A stretch of DNA of 64,000 nt, taken from contig NZ_BOOC01000027.1 in NCBI RefSeq assembly GCF_016863035.1, forward strand, positions 62,001-126,000. The letters run 5' to 3'. The position numbers and the translations under genes are program-made. Positions 51,270-60,437 of the stretch are shown piece by piece. The stretch comes from Microbispora corallina. Lineage in GTDB: Bacteria > Actinomycetota > Actinomycetes > Streptosporangiales > Streptosporangiaceae. The notes under the pieces were generated by a model. The model was not told the DNA's origin, did no database searches, and was given only the letters and a program-made list of their open reading frames with translations. Each line of letters opens with the position of its first letter. Positions within the stretch are counted from its first letter, which is position 1.

Positions 51270-53179
51270 GTCCTCACCTCCGCGCGGCCGTGCGGCACGG
51301 CCGCCTCCATCAGCTCGTTGAACACCAGCCCGCGCCACTGCTCGTGGGACGACGCGAGGAACGACTGCACCGGCTGCCGCCACGTGTGGCCATGCGCGCT
51401 GCGGCGGCGCAGGACGTAGCCGAAGCCGTGGGTGCGGTAGATCCGGCCGCCCGCGGCCTCCACCGCCTGCAGGAGCTGCCCGTCGACCGTGCGCGGGAGC
51501 GGCCGGAACCCGCCCACCGCCTCGAACGCCGACCGGCGGACGAGCATCGTCCCCCCGGCCACCAGGGGCGCGAAGCGCTCGGTGCCGATGCGCCGCCGGA
51601 TGGTCACGTCGAGCGGCTCCAGGTAGACGAACTCCGCGGCCGAGCCGACCAGGTCGGCGCCCGAGTAGAGCTGGGCGAGGAGCAGGTCGGCCAGGTGGTC
51701 GGGGCCGTACCAGTCGTCGTCGTCCACCTTCGCGAGGAACGACCCGCCGGCGAGGTCCGCCATGCGGTTCAGCACCGCGCCGAACGGCAGCTCCGCGGGC
51801 GCCTCCACCACGGTCACCGGGAGCAGCGCGCTGCCGACGGCCGTCCGCCGCGCGGACAGGCCGTGCAGACCGATCACCAGCTCCGCCCGGACCCCGCGCT
51901 GGCGCTCCATCTGCCGGATCGCGAACGGGATCATCTCGGGGCGGCGGGTGCACAGCAGGATCGAGACCGAGGGCTCGGCCGGAAGCGGAAGCCCGGCCGC
52001 GCCGGCCGTCTCCCGCCACCGCGGCACCGAGCCGTGGAGGCGCAGGGCCGACCGGCGCAGCCGAATGCTCAGCTCCTCGCGGCGCAGGTCGTCCTGGACC
52101 TCCTCACCGAGGACGGCCGCCAGCGCTCGGGCGAGGTCGGGGCCGAGCGCGGCGTCGCGCGCCGGGTCGGGCTCGGCGAGCATCGGGACCCCGGCGGCCG
52201 CCAGGGCGGCGACCAGGCGGGCCGCGACGAGCGGCCGTCCGGGGAGGGCGGGTACGGCGAGGGCGCGCGTCTCACGCAGGCGCGCCACGTCCACGTCGGT
52301 CACCTCACCGCCCGGCGGCAGCCGCACCAGCGTCTCGCCCCCGGAGACCACGGCGAAGCCGGGCCCGTCGGCGACCAGGCTCGCGACCGGCGACGACGGG
52401 TGCTGCCGGAACCCGATGGGGTTGACCACGGCCTCGTCGACGGGCGGGAACCCCCCAGGCCCCGCCACGTCCGCCTCCCCGTACGGCGGACCCGCGAGGA
52501 GCAGGTCGCAGCCGGGGGCGTCGCGGCGCTCGGGGACCGGGCCGCCCGCGGGGACGAGGGTGGCGTTGGCGTCGCCGGGCCTCCAGGCGGCGTCGCCGGG
52601 CGGGAGGCCGGCCACGGGCTGCGCGAGGTGCCGCCGGGCGCCGAAGAGCCCGTGGACCACCTGGGCCAGGACGTCGCCGCCCGCCGCCGGCTCGTCGAAG
52701 AGGGCGTCCAGATGCCAGCCCTGACCGGTTCGCCCGATCGTCAGGCCGGCGAGGTGGCGCCAGCAGTCGCCCTGCCCGGTTACGGGGAACGGCGGGGACG
52801 CCCACGGCGGCGTCTCGGCGACGGCGACGCGGATCCTGCGGCCCATCGGGACGAGGCCGCGCAGCGTGACGGCCAGGCGCAGGTCCGCCGGCGTGCGCGC
52901 GGCGAGCACCACGCATCCGAACACCGGCACTTCGGCGGCCTCGGAGCCAGGACCGTGCCCGCCCCGCGCCTCGGCTGCGTCGACGCCGGGACCTTGCCGG
53001 CCCTCTGCTCGGGAGCCGTCGCCGGGAGGTTCGGACGCCGGACCGGCGACCGGGACCGGGACGGACGCGAGCGGCGTCCAGGGACCGGGAAACCCCTCGA
53101 CCAGGCGGTCGAGCAGGCCGGGGCAGGACTCGAACCCGACCCACGCCCCCCACGCCGATCGGGCGGCGGCACGCGACAC
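51251..53179 (-). CDS. family 2 glycosyltransferase with unrecognised N-terminal domain
   Basis: 642 residues. The GT-A domain is C-terminal (about 405-640): SVSILLCTRRPEMIPFAIRQ, LPFGAVLNRMADLAGGSFLA, KVDDDDWYGPDHLADLLLAQ (DxD) and GGTMLVRRSAFEAVGGFRPL. The first 400 residues (beta-rich, for example CVVLAARTPADLRLAVTLRG and YGEADVAGPGGFPPVDEAVV) match nothing I know; they contain a low-complexity Pro/Glu segment around 45-85. GTG 53179 with GAGGAGGG upstream. First gene of the minus-strand glycopolymer run 53179-41602. Confidence 0.86.
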   Translation of the reverse strand: MSRAAARSAWGAWVGFESCPGLLDRLVEGFPGPWTPLASVPVPVAGPASEPPGDGSRAEGRQGPGVDAAEARGGHGPGSEAAEVPVFGCVVLAARTPADLRLAVTLRGLVPMGRRIRVAVAETPPWASPPFPVTGQGDCWRHLAGLTIGRTGQGWHLDALFDEPAAGGDVLAQVVHGLFGARRHLAQPVAGLPPGDAAWRPGDANATLVPAGGPVPERRDAPGCDLLLAGPPYGEADVAGPGGFPPVDEAVVNPIGFRQHPSSPVASLVADGPGFAVVSGGETLVRLPPGGEVTDVDVARLRETRALAVPALPGRPLVAARLVAALAAAGVPMLAEPDPARDAALGPDLARALAAVLGEEVQDDLRREELSIRLRRSALRLHGSVPRWRETAGAAGLPLPAEPSVSILLCTRRPEMIPFAIRQMERQRGVRAELVIGLHGLSARRTAVGSALLPVTVVEAPAELPFGAVLNRMADLAGGSFLAKVDDDDWYGPDHLADLLLAQLYSGADLVGSAAEFVYLEPLDVTIRRRIGTERFAPLVAGGTMLVRRSAFEAVGGFRPLPRTVDGQLLQAVEAAGGRIYRTHGFGYVLRRRSAHGHTWRQPVQSFLASSHEQWRGLVFNELMEAAVPHGRAEVRTWAGPR

Positions 53180-53361
53180 CCGCCCTCCTCCTTCGGCCGA
53201 TCCTCATCACGATGACCGGGCCAGCATCGCGAACGGCGCCCGCGCGGAGGGCGCCGTAACCCCGTTCTTGGCCGAAGGTTTAACCGCTCCCGCCCTGCGC
53301 CCGGCCGCCGGCGGAGACCGGACGTGATCGGCCCGATACCGGCGAGGGCGGCCGGGCACAG

Positions 53362-53367
53362 TACGAT
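53362..53367 (+). promoter_or_regulatory. -10 box candidate of the deacetylase gene
   Basis: TACGAT, 32 bp upstream of the ATG at 53400, with GGAGG 7 bp before that ATG. No clear -35 is seen at the expected distance. Confidence 0.35.
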
Positions 53368-53399
53368 GCCGCGTGAAAGATCCCCCGAGGAGGTCCGCC

Positions 53400-54215
53400 A
53401 TGGCCGTTCGCCGTTCCGTCCCCCTCGCCGCCGCGTGCGCGCTCGCCCTGGCCGCCCTGCCCCTGCACACAGCGCAGGCCCAGTCGCAGGCTCAGGCGCA
53501 GAGCGCCCGGACGCAGGCCGTATCGGCGAGGACGGGCGCCACGACGACCGCGAAGAAGCCCGCCAAGGACGACGAGCCGTTCTGCGCCACGCACCAGTGC
53601 ATCGCGCTCACCTTCGACGACGGCCCCGCCGACTACACGGGCACGCTGCTCAAGACGCTCAAGAAGTACAAGGCCAAGGCCACATTCTTCATGATCGGCG
53701 AGCGCGTGAAGAAGCACCCGAAGCTCACGGCCGAGGTGGCCAAGGACGGCCACGAGATCGGCAACCACACCTGGGATCACAAGTACCTGACCGACCTGAC
53801 GTACGCCGAGATCAACAAGGAGATCGGCGACACGCAGCGGATCATCAAGAAGACCACGGGCAAGGACCCGGTGGTGTTCCGCGCTCCCGGTGGGCTCCGC
53901 AACGGCGGCGTGGAGGAGCTGACGGCCAAGTTCGGCCTGATCCAGATCCCCGGCACCACCGAGACCAAGGACTACATCAAGGACTACCGGCACGTCGACT
54001 TCCTCACCCAGAAGGCGCTCGACGTCGCGGGCGAGGGCGAGGTCGTCCTGATGCACGAGACGGTCAAGGAGACGATCCAGTCGATGCCGGCGGTGCTGGA
54101 GGAGCTCACCCGGCAGGGCTACAGCTTCGTGACGGTCTCGACCCTGCTGGAGGGTCAGGAGCTCATCCCGGGACAGGTATATCCCGAGGCTGTGCCGACG
54201 GCCGACGCCGAGTGA
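53400..54215 (+). CDS. secreted polysaccharide deacetylase (NodB family, CE4)
   Basis: 271 residues. Sec signal peptide to about residue 27 (PLAAACALALAALPLHTAQA), then a Gln/Ala-rich linker. The NodB domain follows with ALTFDDGPADYT (Asp73 base, Asp74 metal), GHEIGNHTWDHKYLTDLTYA (metal His123 and His127), VVFRAPGGLRNGG and VVLMHETVKE (motif 5 His). A Cys pair (FCATHQC) precedes the domain. It removes N-acetyl groups from peptidoglycan or a surface polysaccharide; the adjacent glycopolymer cluster suggests the latter. GGAGG at 7 bp. The 3' end overlaps the convergent acyltransferase gene by 53 bp. Confidence 0.93.
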   Translation: MAVRRSVPLAAACALALAALPLHTAQAQSQAQAQSARTQAVSARTGATTTAKKPAKDDEPFCATHQCIALTFDDGPADYTGTLLKTLKKYKAKATFFMIGERVKKHPKLTAEVAKDGHEIGNHTWDHKYLTDLTYAEINKEIGDTQRIIKKTTGKDPVVFRAPGGLRNGGVEELTAKFGLIQIPGTTETKDYIKDYRHVDFLTQKALDVAGEGEVVLMHETVKETIQSMPAVLEELTRQGYSFVTVSTLLEGQELIPGQVYPEAVPTADAE

Positions 54216-55374
54216 TCCGGCGGCCGAGCCGCTGGCCGGGCGCCTCCACGTACCGGTGGGTCAGCCAGCTCAGCGTCAGCAGCACGGCCAGGTAGCCCAG
54301 TGTGACCGACGCCTGCGCGGCCGCCGGCAGCGTGCCCAGGTCGCCGGCGAGCACGTTGAGGTAACGCAGCAGCGGGTGGTGCAGCAGGTAGACCGAGTAG
54401 CTGATCAGGCCGAGCCAGGTCAGCACGCCCGGGACGCGCCGCCCGCGCAGGGCCATGCCGGCCGCGAAGGTGGCGCCGGCGAGGGCGATCGTGGTGATCC
54501 ACACGTCGGGCTGCACCCACCACCAGCCGGCCTGGATCGACCAGACGGGGGCGACCGCCACCAGCAGCGCCGCGGCCACGACCGGCGTCAGGCCGCCGGT
54601 GCCGCGCTCCCACCGCTGGATGGCCGTCCCGGTGAACATCACCGCGAGGATCGCCGCGCCGAACCACGGCACGAAGCTGCCGAAGACCAGCAGCACCAGC
54701 GCCATGGCCCCCAGCGTGTACGCCGCCAGGGTGCGGAGGCGGCCGGTGATGAGGCAGCCGATCCCGGCGACGAAGACGGCGCACGCCGCGATGGCCGGCC
54801 AGTGGCCCGGCAGGAGCGGCGCCGACAGCACCAGCCCGGCGCAGACCGCGACGATCCCGAAGGCGATCGCGAGCATCCCGCTGCGCCGGTGCACGCCGCC
54901 GACGAACAGCGCGGTCACCAGCAGGTAGAAGACCATCTCGTACGAGAGCGTCCACATGGGGTCGGCCACGCCGCCGACGTGGACGACGTCGAGCAGCATG
55001 GACAGGTGGGCGGCCACGGCCGACGCGTGGCGGGGCACAGCCGGGCGCACCGGCACCCAGACGGCCAGCACCAGCACGACGGCGATGACGAGCAGGTAGA
55101 GCGGGTACAGCCGGAAGAGCCGGCTGATCCAGAAGGCCCGAACGTCGCCCCTGCCCTCCAGCGACATGGGGATGATGTAGCCGCTGACGAGGAAGAACAC
55201 GAGCACGCCGTACATGCCGAGGTTGAACCAGTACGGCCGGAGCGACGGCATGAGCCAGGGGAGCATGTGCTCGGCGACCACCGCCATCGCCCCGATGCCG
55301 CGCAGCGCGTCCAGCCACGCGAGTCTTGTGGCGGGGGCGGTCGGCGGCGCTGTGACGGGCTGAGTGGCAATCAC
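54163..55374 (-). CDS. acyltransferase family 3 membrane protein (OafA-like)
   Basis: 403 residues with ten or more hydrophobic segments. The conserved first part WLDALRGIGAMAVVAEHMLP holds the R-x10-H signature; MYGVLVFFLVSGYIIPMSLE, FWISRLFRLYPLYLLVIAVV and YSVYLLHHPLLRYLN complete the acyl_transf_3 pattern. Such enzymes O-acetylate or acylate surface sugars from the cytoplasmic acyl-CoA pool. Next to the deacetylase and glycosyltransferases, it probably decorates the same polymer. GTG start at 55374. Confidence 0.92.
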   Translation of the reverse strand: MIATQPVTAPPTAPATRLAWLDALRGIGAMAVVAEHMLPWLMPSLRPYWFNLGMYGVLVFFLVSGYIIPMSLEGRGDVRAFWISRLFRLYPLYLLVIAVVLVLAVWVPVRPAVPRHASAVAAHLSMLLDVVHVGGVADPMWTLSYEMVFYLLVTALFVGGVHRRSGMLAIAFGIVAVCAGLVLSAPLLPGHWPAIAACAVFVAGIGCLITGRLRTLAAYTLGAMALVLLVFGSFVPWFGAAILAVMFTGTAIQRWERGTGGLTPVVAAALLVAVAPVWSIQAGWWWVQPDVWITTIALAGATFAAGMALRGRRVPGVLTWLGLISYSVYLLHHPLLRYLNVLAGDLGTLPAAAQASVTLGYLAVLLTLSWLTHRYVEAPGQRLGRRITRRRPSAQPRDIPVPG

Positions 55375-55422
55375 CGCGCTACCCTATCCAGAGGCGCGAA
55401 GATCACACCGTTTGATCCCCGA

Positions 55423-56970
<1,548 letters not shown>

Positions 56971-57046
56971 CGGAAGATACCCCCAAAGGCAGCGAGCGGT
57001 ACGGCCAGTCTATCGGCGCGGTCACACCCGCCCGCCCACCTGCGCC

Positions 57047-58732
57047 TCAGGCCGAGGGCGGCGGTTTGATCTCCACGATCGGCAGGCGGAGCGCCCCGGG
57101 GGCCGCCGCGGGCACGACCGGCCGGGCCGGCGGGACCGGCGCGAGCCGCGCGTACGGCGAGCCGAGCGGCGGACGGGGGTCGGGGTCGCCCTTGTTGGGC
57201 CAGAACGCCATGGCCCGCTCGGCCTGGGCCGTGATCGTGAGGGAGGGGTTCACGCCGAGGTTGGCCGAGACCGCCGACCCGTCCACGATGTGCAGCCCCT
57301 CGTGGCCGTACACCCGGTGATAGGGGTCGATGACGCCGGTGTCCGGGGAGTCGCCGATGGCGCAGCCGCCGAGGAAGTGGGCGGTCGCCGGGACGTCGAA
57401 AAGGTCGAGCCACGACCCTCCCGGCATGCCGCCGATCTCCTCGGCGGCCAGCCGGACGGCCTGGTGGCCGGCGGGGATCCAGGTGGGATTGGGCTCGCCG
57501 TGGCCCGGCCCCGCCCGCAGCCCGCGGCCCCGGAGCGACACGGTGACCGAGTTGTCCTTCGCCTGCATGACGAGGGCGATGATCGAGCGCTCGGACCACC
57601 GCCGGTGGTTGAACAGTCGCGGCACGAGGTGGGGCCGGCGCAGGGCCGCCCCGAGGAACCTCAGCCAGCGCGGGGCCCGGCCGCCGCCGTCGACCAGCAG
57701 CGTGCGGAGCATGCCCATCGCATTAGATCCGTCGCCGTACCTCACCGGCTCGATGTGCGTCTCCGCGTCCGGGTGGATGGACGAGGTGATCGCCACACCG
57801 CGGTTGAGTTTGGTCCCCTTCGCGGCCAGGCGCTCGAACCCGAGCAGGGCCTCGGAGTTGGTCCGCGTGAGGACGCCCAGGCGGGGCGACAGCCGCGGGA
57901 GCGTGGTCGCCCTCATCCGGTGGAGCAGGGCCTGCGTGCCGTACGTGCCGGCCGCGACGACCACCTCCCGGGCGCGGAACGTGCGGGCCCGTCCGAACGG
58001 GCCGGTCCGCTTCGCGGCGACCTCGTAGCCGCCCTCGATCGGCCGCACCCCGGTGACCGTCGTCTCCGGGTGCACGGTCGCCCCCGCCTTCTCGGCGAGG
58101 TAGAGGTAGTTCTTGATCAGCATGTTCTTGGCGCCGTGGCGGCACCCCGTCATGCACTCGCCGCACTCGACGCAGCCGCGGCGGCGCGGTCCGGCCCCGC
58201 CGAAGTACGGATCGTCGACCTCGACGCCGGGCTCGCCGAAGAACACCCCGACCGGGGCGAGGTGGAAGGTGTCGCCCACGCCCATCCGCTCGGCCACCTT
58301 CCGTATCACCTCGTCGGCGGCCGTCACCGTGGGGTTGAGCGTCACGCCGAGCATGCGCTTCGCCTGGTCGTAGTACGGCGCGAGCTCGGCCTTCCAGTCG
58401 GTGATGTGACCCCACTGGGGGTCGGCGAAGAACGGGTCGAGGGGCTCGTAGAGCGTGTTGGCGTAGACCAGCGAGCCGCCGCCCACACCGGCCCCGGCGA
58501 GCACCATGACGCCGTTCCGGCCGCGCAGCACGTGGATGCGCTGGATGCCCTTGAGACCGAGGGCGGGCGCCCACAGGAAGTCGCGGGCCCGCCAGGAGGT
58601 CTTCGGCAGCGTGCGCTCGTCGAAGCGGCGGCCCGCCTCCAGGACGCCCACCGCGTAGCCCTTCTCCGTGAGCCGCAGCGCCGCCACGCTGCCGCCGAAG
58701 CCCGACCCGATCACCAGCACGTCGTAGTCCAT
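57047..58732 (-). CDS. GMC oxidoreductase, cholesterol-oxidase type
   Basis: 561 residues. FAD-binding Rossmann motif MDYDVLVIGSGFGGSVAALR at the start, AGAGVGGGSLVYANTLYEPL, and C-terminal TAHFLGGCAIGDSPDTGVID with ANLGVNPSLTITAQAERAM. An unusual Cys cluster, GCVECGECMTGCRHGAKNML at about 180, is seen in the cholesterol-oxidase-like branch and looks like a ferredoxin-type site. It oxidises a sterol or other alcohol; the substrate is uncertain. ATG 58732 is used, but GTG 58747 overlaps the upstream dehydrogenase stop (GTGA) and would make a coupled start. The Pro-rich tail ends PPPSA. Confidence 0.9.
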   Translation of the reverse strand: MDYDVLVIGSGFGGSVAALRLTEKGYAVGVLEAGRRFDERTLPKTSWRARDFLWAPALGLKGIQRIHVLRGRNGVMVLAGAGVGGGSLVYANTLYEPLDPFFADPQWGHITDWKAELAPYYDQAKRMLGVTLNPTVTAADEVIRKVAERMGVGDTFHLAPVGVFFGEPGVEVDDPYFGGAGPRRRGCVECGECMTGCRHGAKNMLIKNYLYLAEKAGATVHPETTVTGVRPIEGGYEVAAKRTGPFGRARTFRAREVVVAAGTYGTQALLHRMRATTLPRLSPRLGVLTRTNSEALLGFERLAAKGTKLNRGVAITSSIHPDAETHIEPVRYGDGSNAMGMLRTLLVDGGGRAPRWLRFLGAALRRPHLVPRLFNHRRWSERSIIALVMQAKDNSVTVSLRGRGLRAGPGHGEPNPTWIPAGHQAVRLAAEEIGGMPGGSWLDLFDVPATAHFLGGCAIGDSPDTGVIDPYHRVYGHEGLHIVDGSAVSANLGVNPSLTITAQAERAMAFWPNKGDPDPRPPLGSPYARLAPVPPARPVVPAAAPGALRLPIVEIKPPPSA

Positions 58733-58743
58733 GGGCGCGCCGC

Positions 58744-60300
58744 TCACTTGAGGTGCAGCCGCTTCATCGTCTTGAGAAGGCCGGCGAGGGTGTCGGCGTA
58801 CCGGTCGTAGCTCATCCCGAGGATCGGCTCGAAGCCCATCCAGGGCGCCTGGCTGGCCACGGTCTGGACCTCCGTGTACTTGAGCAGGCCCTCCACCCCG
58901 TGGCGGCGGCCGAGCCCGGACGACTTCATGCCGCCCATCGGGGCGTCGTACGAGCCGTAGGCCGAGCCGTACCCCTCGTTGACGTTGACCGTGCCCGCCT
59001 TGATCCGGGCGGCCACCCGGCTGCCGCGCGCCGCGTCGCGCGTCCAGATCGAGGCGTTCAGGCCGTAGATCGTGTCGTTGGCCTGCTCGACCGCCTCGTC
59101 CTCGGTGCCGAAGCGATAGATCGAGACCAGCGGGCCGAACGTCTCGTCCCGGCACACGTCCATGTCGCCGGTCACGCCCTCAAGGACGGTCGGCTCGTAG
59201 AACAGCGGCCCGAGGTCGGGCCTCGCCCGGCCTCCGGTCAGGACGGTGGCGCCCTTGGCCACGGCGTCGGCCACGTGCGCGGCCACCCCGTCCACCTGCC
59301 GCTGGAAGGTCAGCGAGCCCATCTGGACGTCCCAGCCGAGGCCGGGGCCGACCGTCATGTTCTCGACGGCGCGGACGAACTTGTCACGGAACGCGTCGGC
59401 CACCGACTCCTGCACGTAGAGCCGCTCGATCGAGATGCACAGCTGGCCGGCGTTGGTGAAGCAGGCCCTGATCGCCCCCTGCGCGGCCAGGTCGAGGTCG
59501 GCGTCGTCGAGCACGATCATCGGGTTCTTGCCGCCGAGCTCCAGGGAGCAGCCGATGAGCCGCTTGGCCGCCTCCTCGGCGATCTTCCTGCCGCCCCGGG
59601 TCGAGCCGGTGAACGCCACGTAGTCGGCCCCGTCGATCAGCGCGTCACCGATGTCGGCCGGGTCGCCGATCACGACCTGCCAGATGTCCCGCGGCATGCC
59701 CAGCTCGGCGAGGAGGTCGATCGTCCACAGCGTGGACAGCGGGGTCTGGGTGTCGGGCTTGTGGACGACCGCGTTGCCCGCGATCAGCGCGGGGACGACG
59801 TCGGTCACGCCCAGCGCGAGCGGGTAGTTCCACGGGGTGATCACCGCCACCGCGCCCTTGGGGTGGCGCAGCTCGGTCACCCGCGTCGCGACCGGGAAGA
59901 TGCCCTGCCGCCGCTTCGGCTCCAGCAGCCGGGCGGCCCGCCGGGCGAAGTAGAGCGTGCAGCCCACCACGTCGAGGAGCTCCTCGTTCGCGTGGCGCCG
60001 GGCCTTGCCGGTCTCCCACTGGACGATGTCGAGCAGCTCGCTGCGACGGTCGATCATCGCGTCGTGCAGGCGGAGGAACGGCGCGACCCGCTCGCGGACC
60101 GGCAGCGCGGCCCAGGCCTCCTGCGCCGCGCGGGCCGCGGCGTAGGCCCGGCGGACGTCCTCGGCGGTGGAGACCGGGACCTCCGCCAGGACCTCGCCCG
60201 TGAAGGGCGCGCGGATCTCCTGGGTCTTGCCCTCCGAGGAGACGTGCGTGACGAGCCGGTCCACAACGCCCGCGTCGAGCGTCCGATACATGGCACTCAT
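58744..60300 (-). CDS. succinate-semialdehyde dehydrogenase (NADP+), GabD2-like
   Basis: 518 residues of the aldehyde dehydrogenase superfamily. VAVITPWNYPLALGVTDVVP, VAFTGSTRGGRKIAEEAAKR for the cofactor, SLELGGKNPMIVLDDADLDL with the general-base Glu, and CFTNAGQLCISIERLYVQES with the nucleophilic Cys. Similar to mycobacterial GabD2. Start set at ATG 60300 (MSAMYRTLDAG); TATTCT ends about 6 bp upstream, suggesting a leaderless message. Probably an operon with the GMC oxidoreductase gene, 11 bp downstream, so the two may act in turn on an alcohol and then its aldehyde (inference). Confidence 0.92.
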   Translation of the reverse strand: MSAMYRTLDAGVVDRLVTHVSSEGKTQEIRAPFTGEVLAEVPVSTAEDVRRAYAAARAAQEAWAALPVRERVAPFLRLHDAMIDRRSELLDIVQWETGKARRHANEELLDVVGCTLYFARRAARLLEPKRRQGIFPVATRVTELRHPKGAVAVITPWNYPLALGVTDVVPALIAGNAVVHKPDTQTPLSTLWTIDLLAELGMPRDIWQVVIGDPADIGDALIDGADYVAFTGSTRGGRKIAEEAAKRLIGCSLELGGKNPMIVLDDADLDLAAQGAIRACFTNAGQLCISIERLYVQESVADAFRDKFVRAVENMTVGPGLGWDVQMGSLTFQRQVDGVAAHVADAVAKGATVLTGGRARPDLGPLFYEPTVLEGVTGDMDVCRDETFGPLVSIYRFGTEDEAVEQANDTIYGLNASIWTRDAARGSRVAARIKAGTVNVNEGYGSAYGSYDAPMGGMKSSGLGRRHGVEGLLKYTEVQTVASQAPWMGFEPILGMSYDRYADTLAGLLKTMKRLHLK

Positions 60301-60437
60301 GGCGGAAGAATATTCCGGAGCGTGGCCGATGGCTACCGGCTGGTAATGCAACCATCAGGACACGACGCTTCCGGGCTCCCGGAGGACACGCCAGAATCCA
60401 GATATGCCAGAAATGGATCGCCGGTTCGCGCGCCCTC

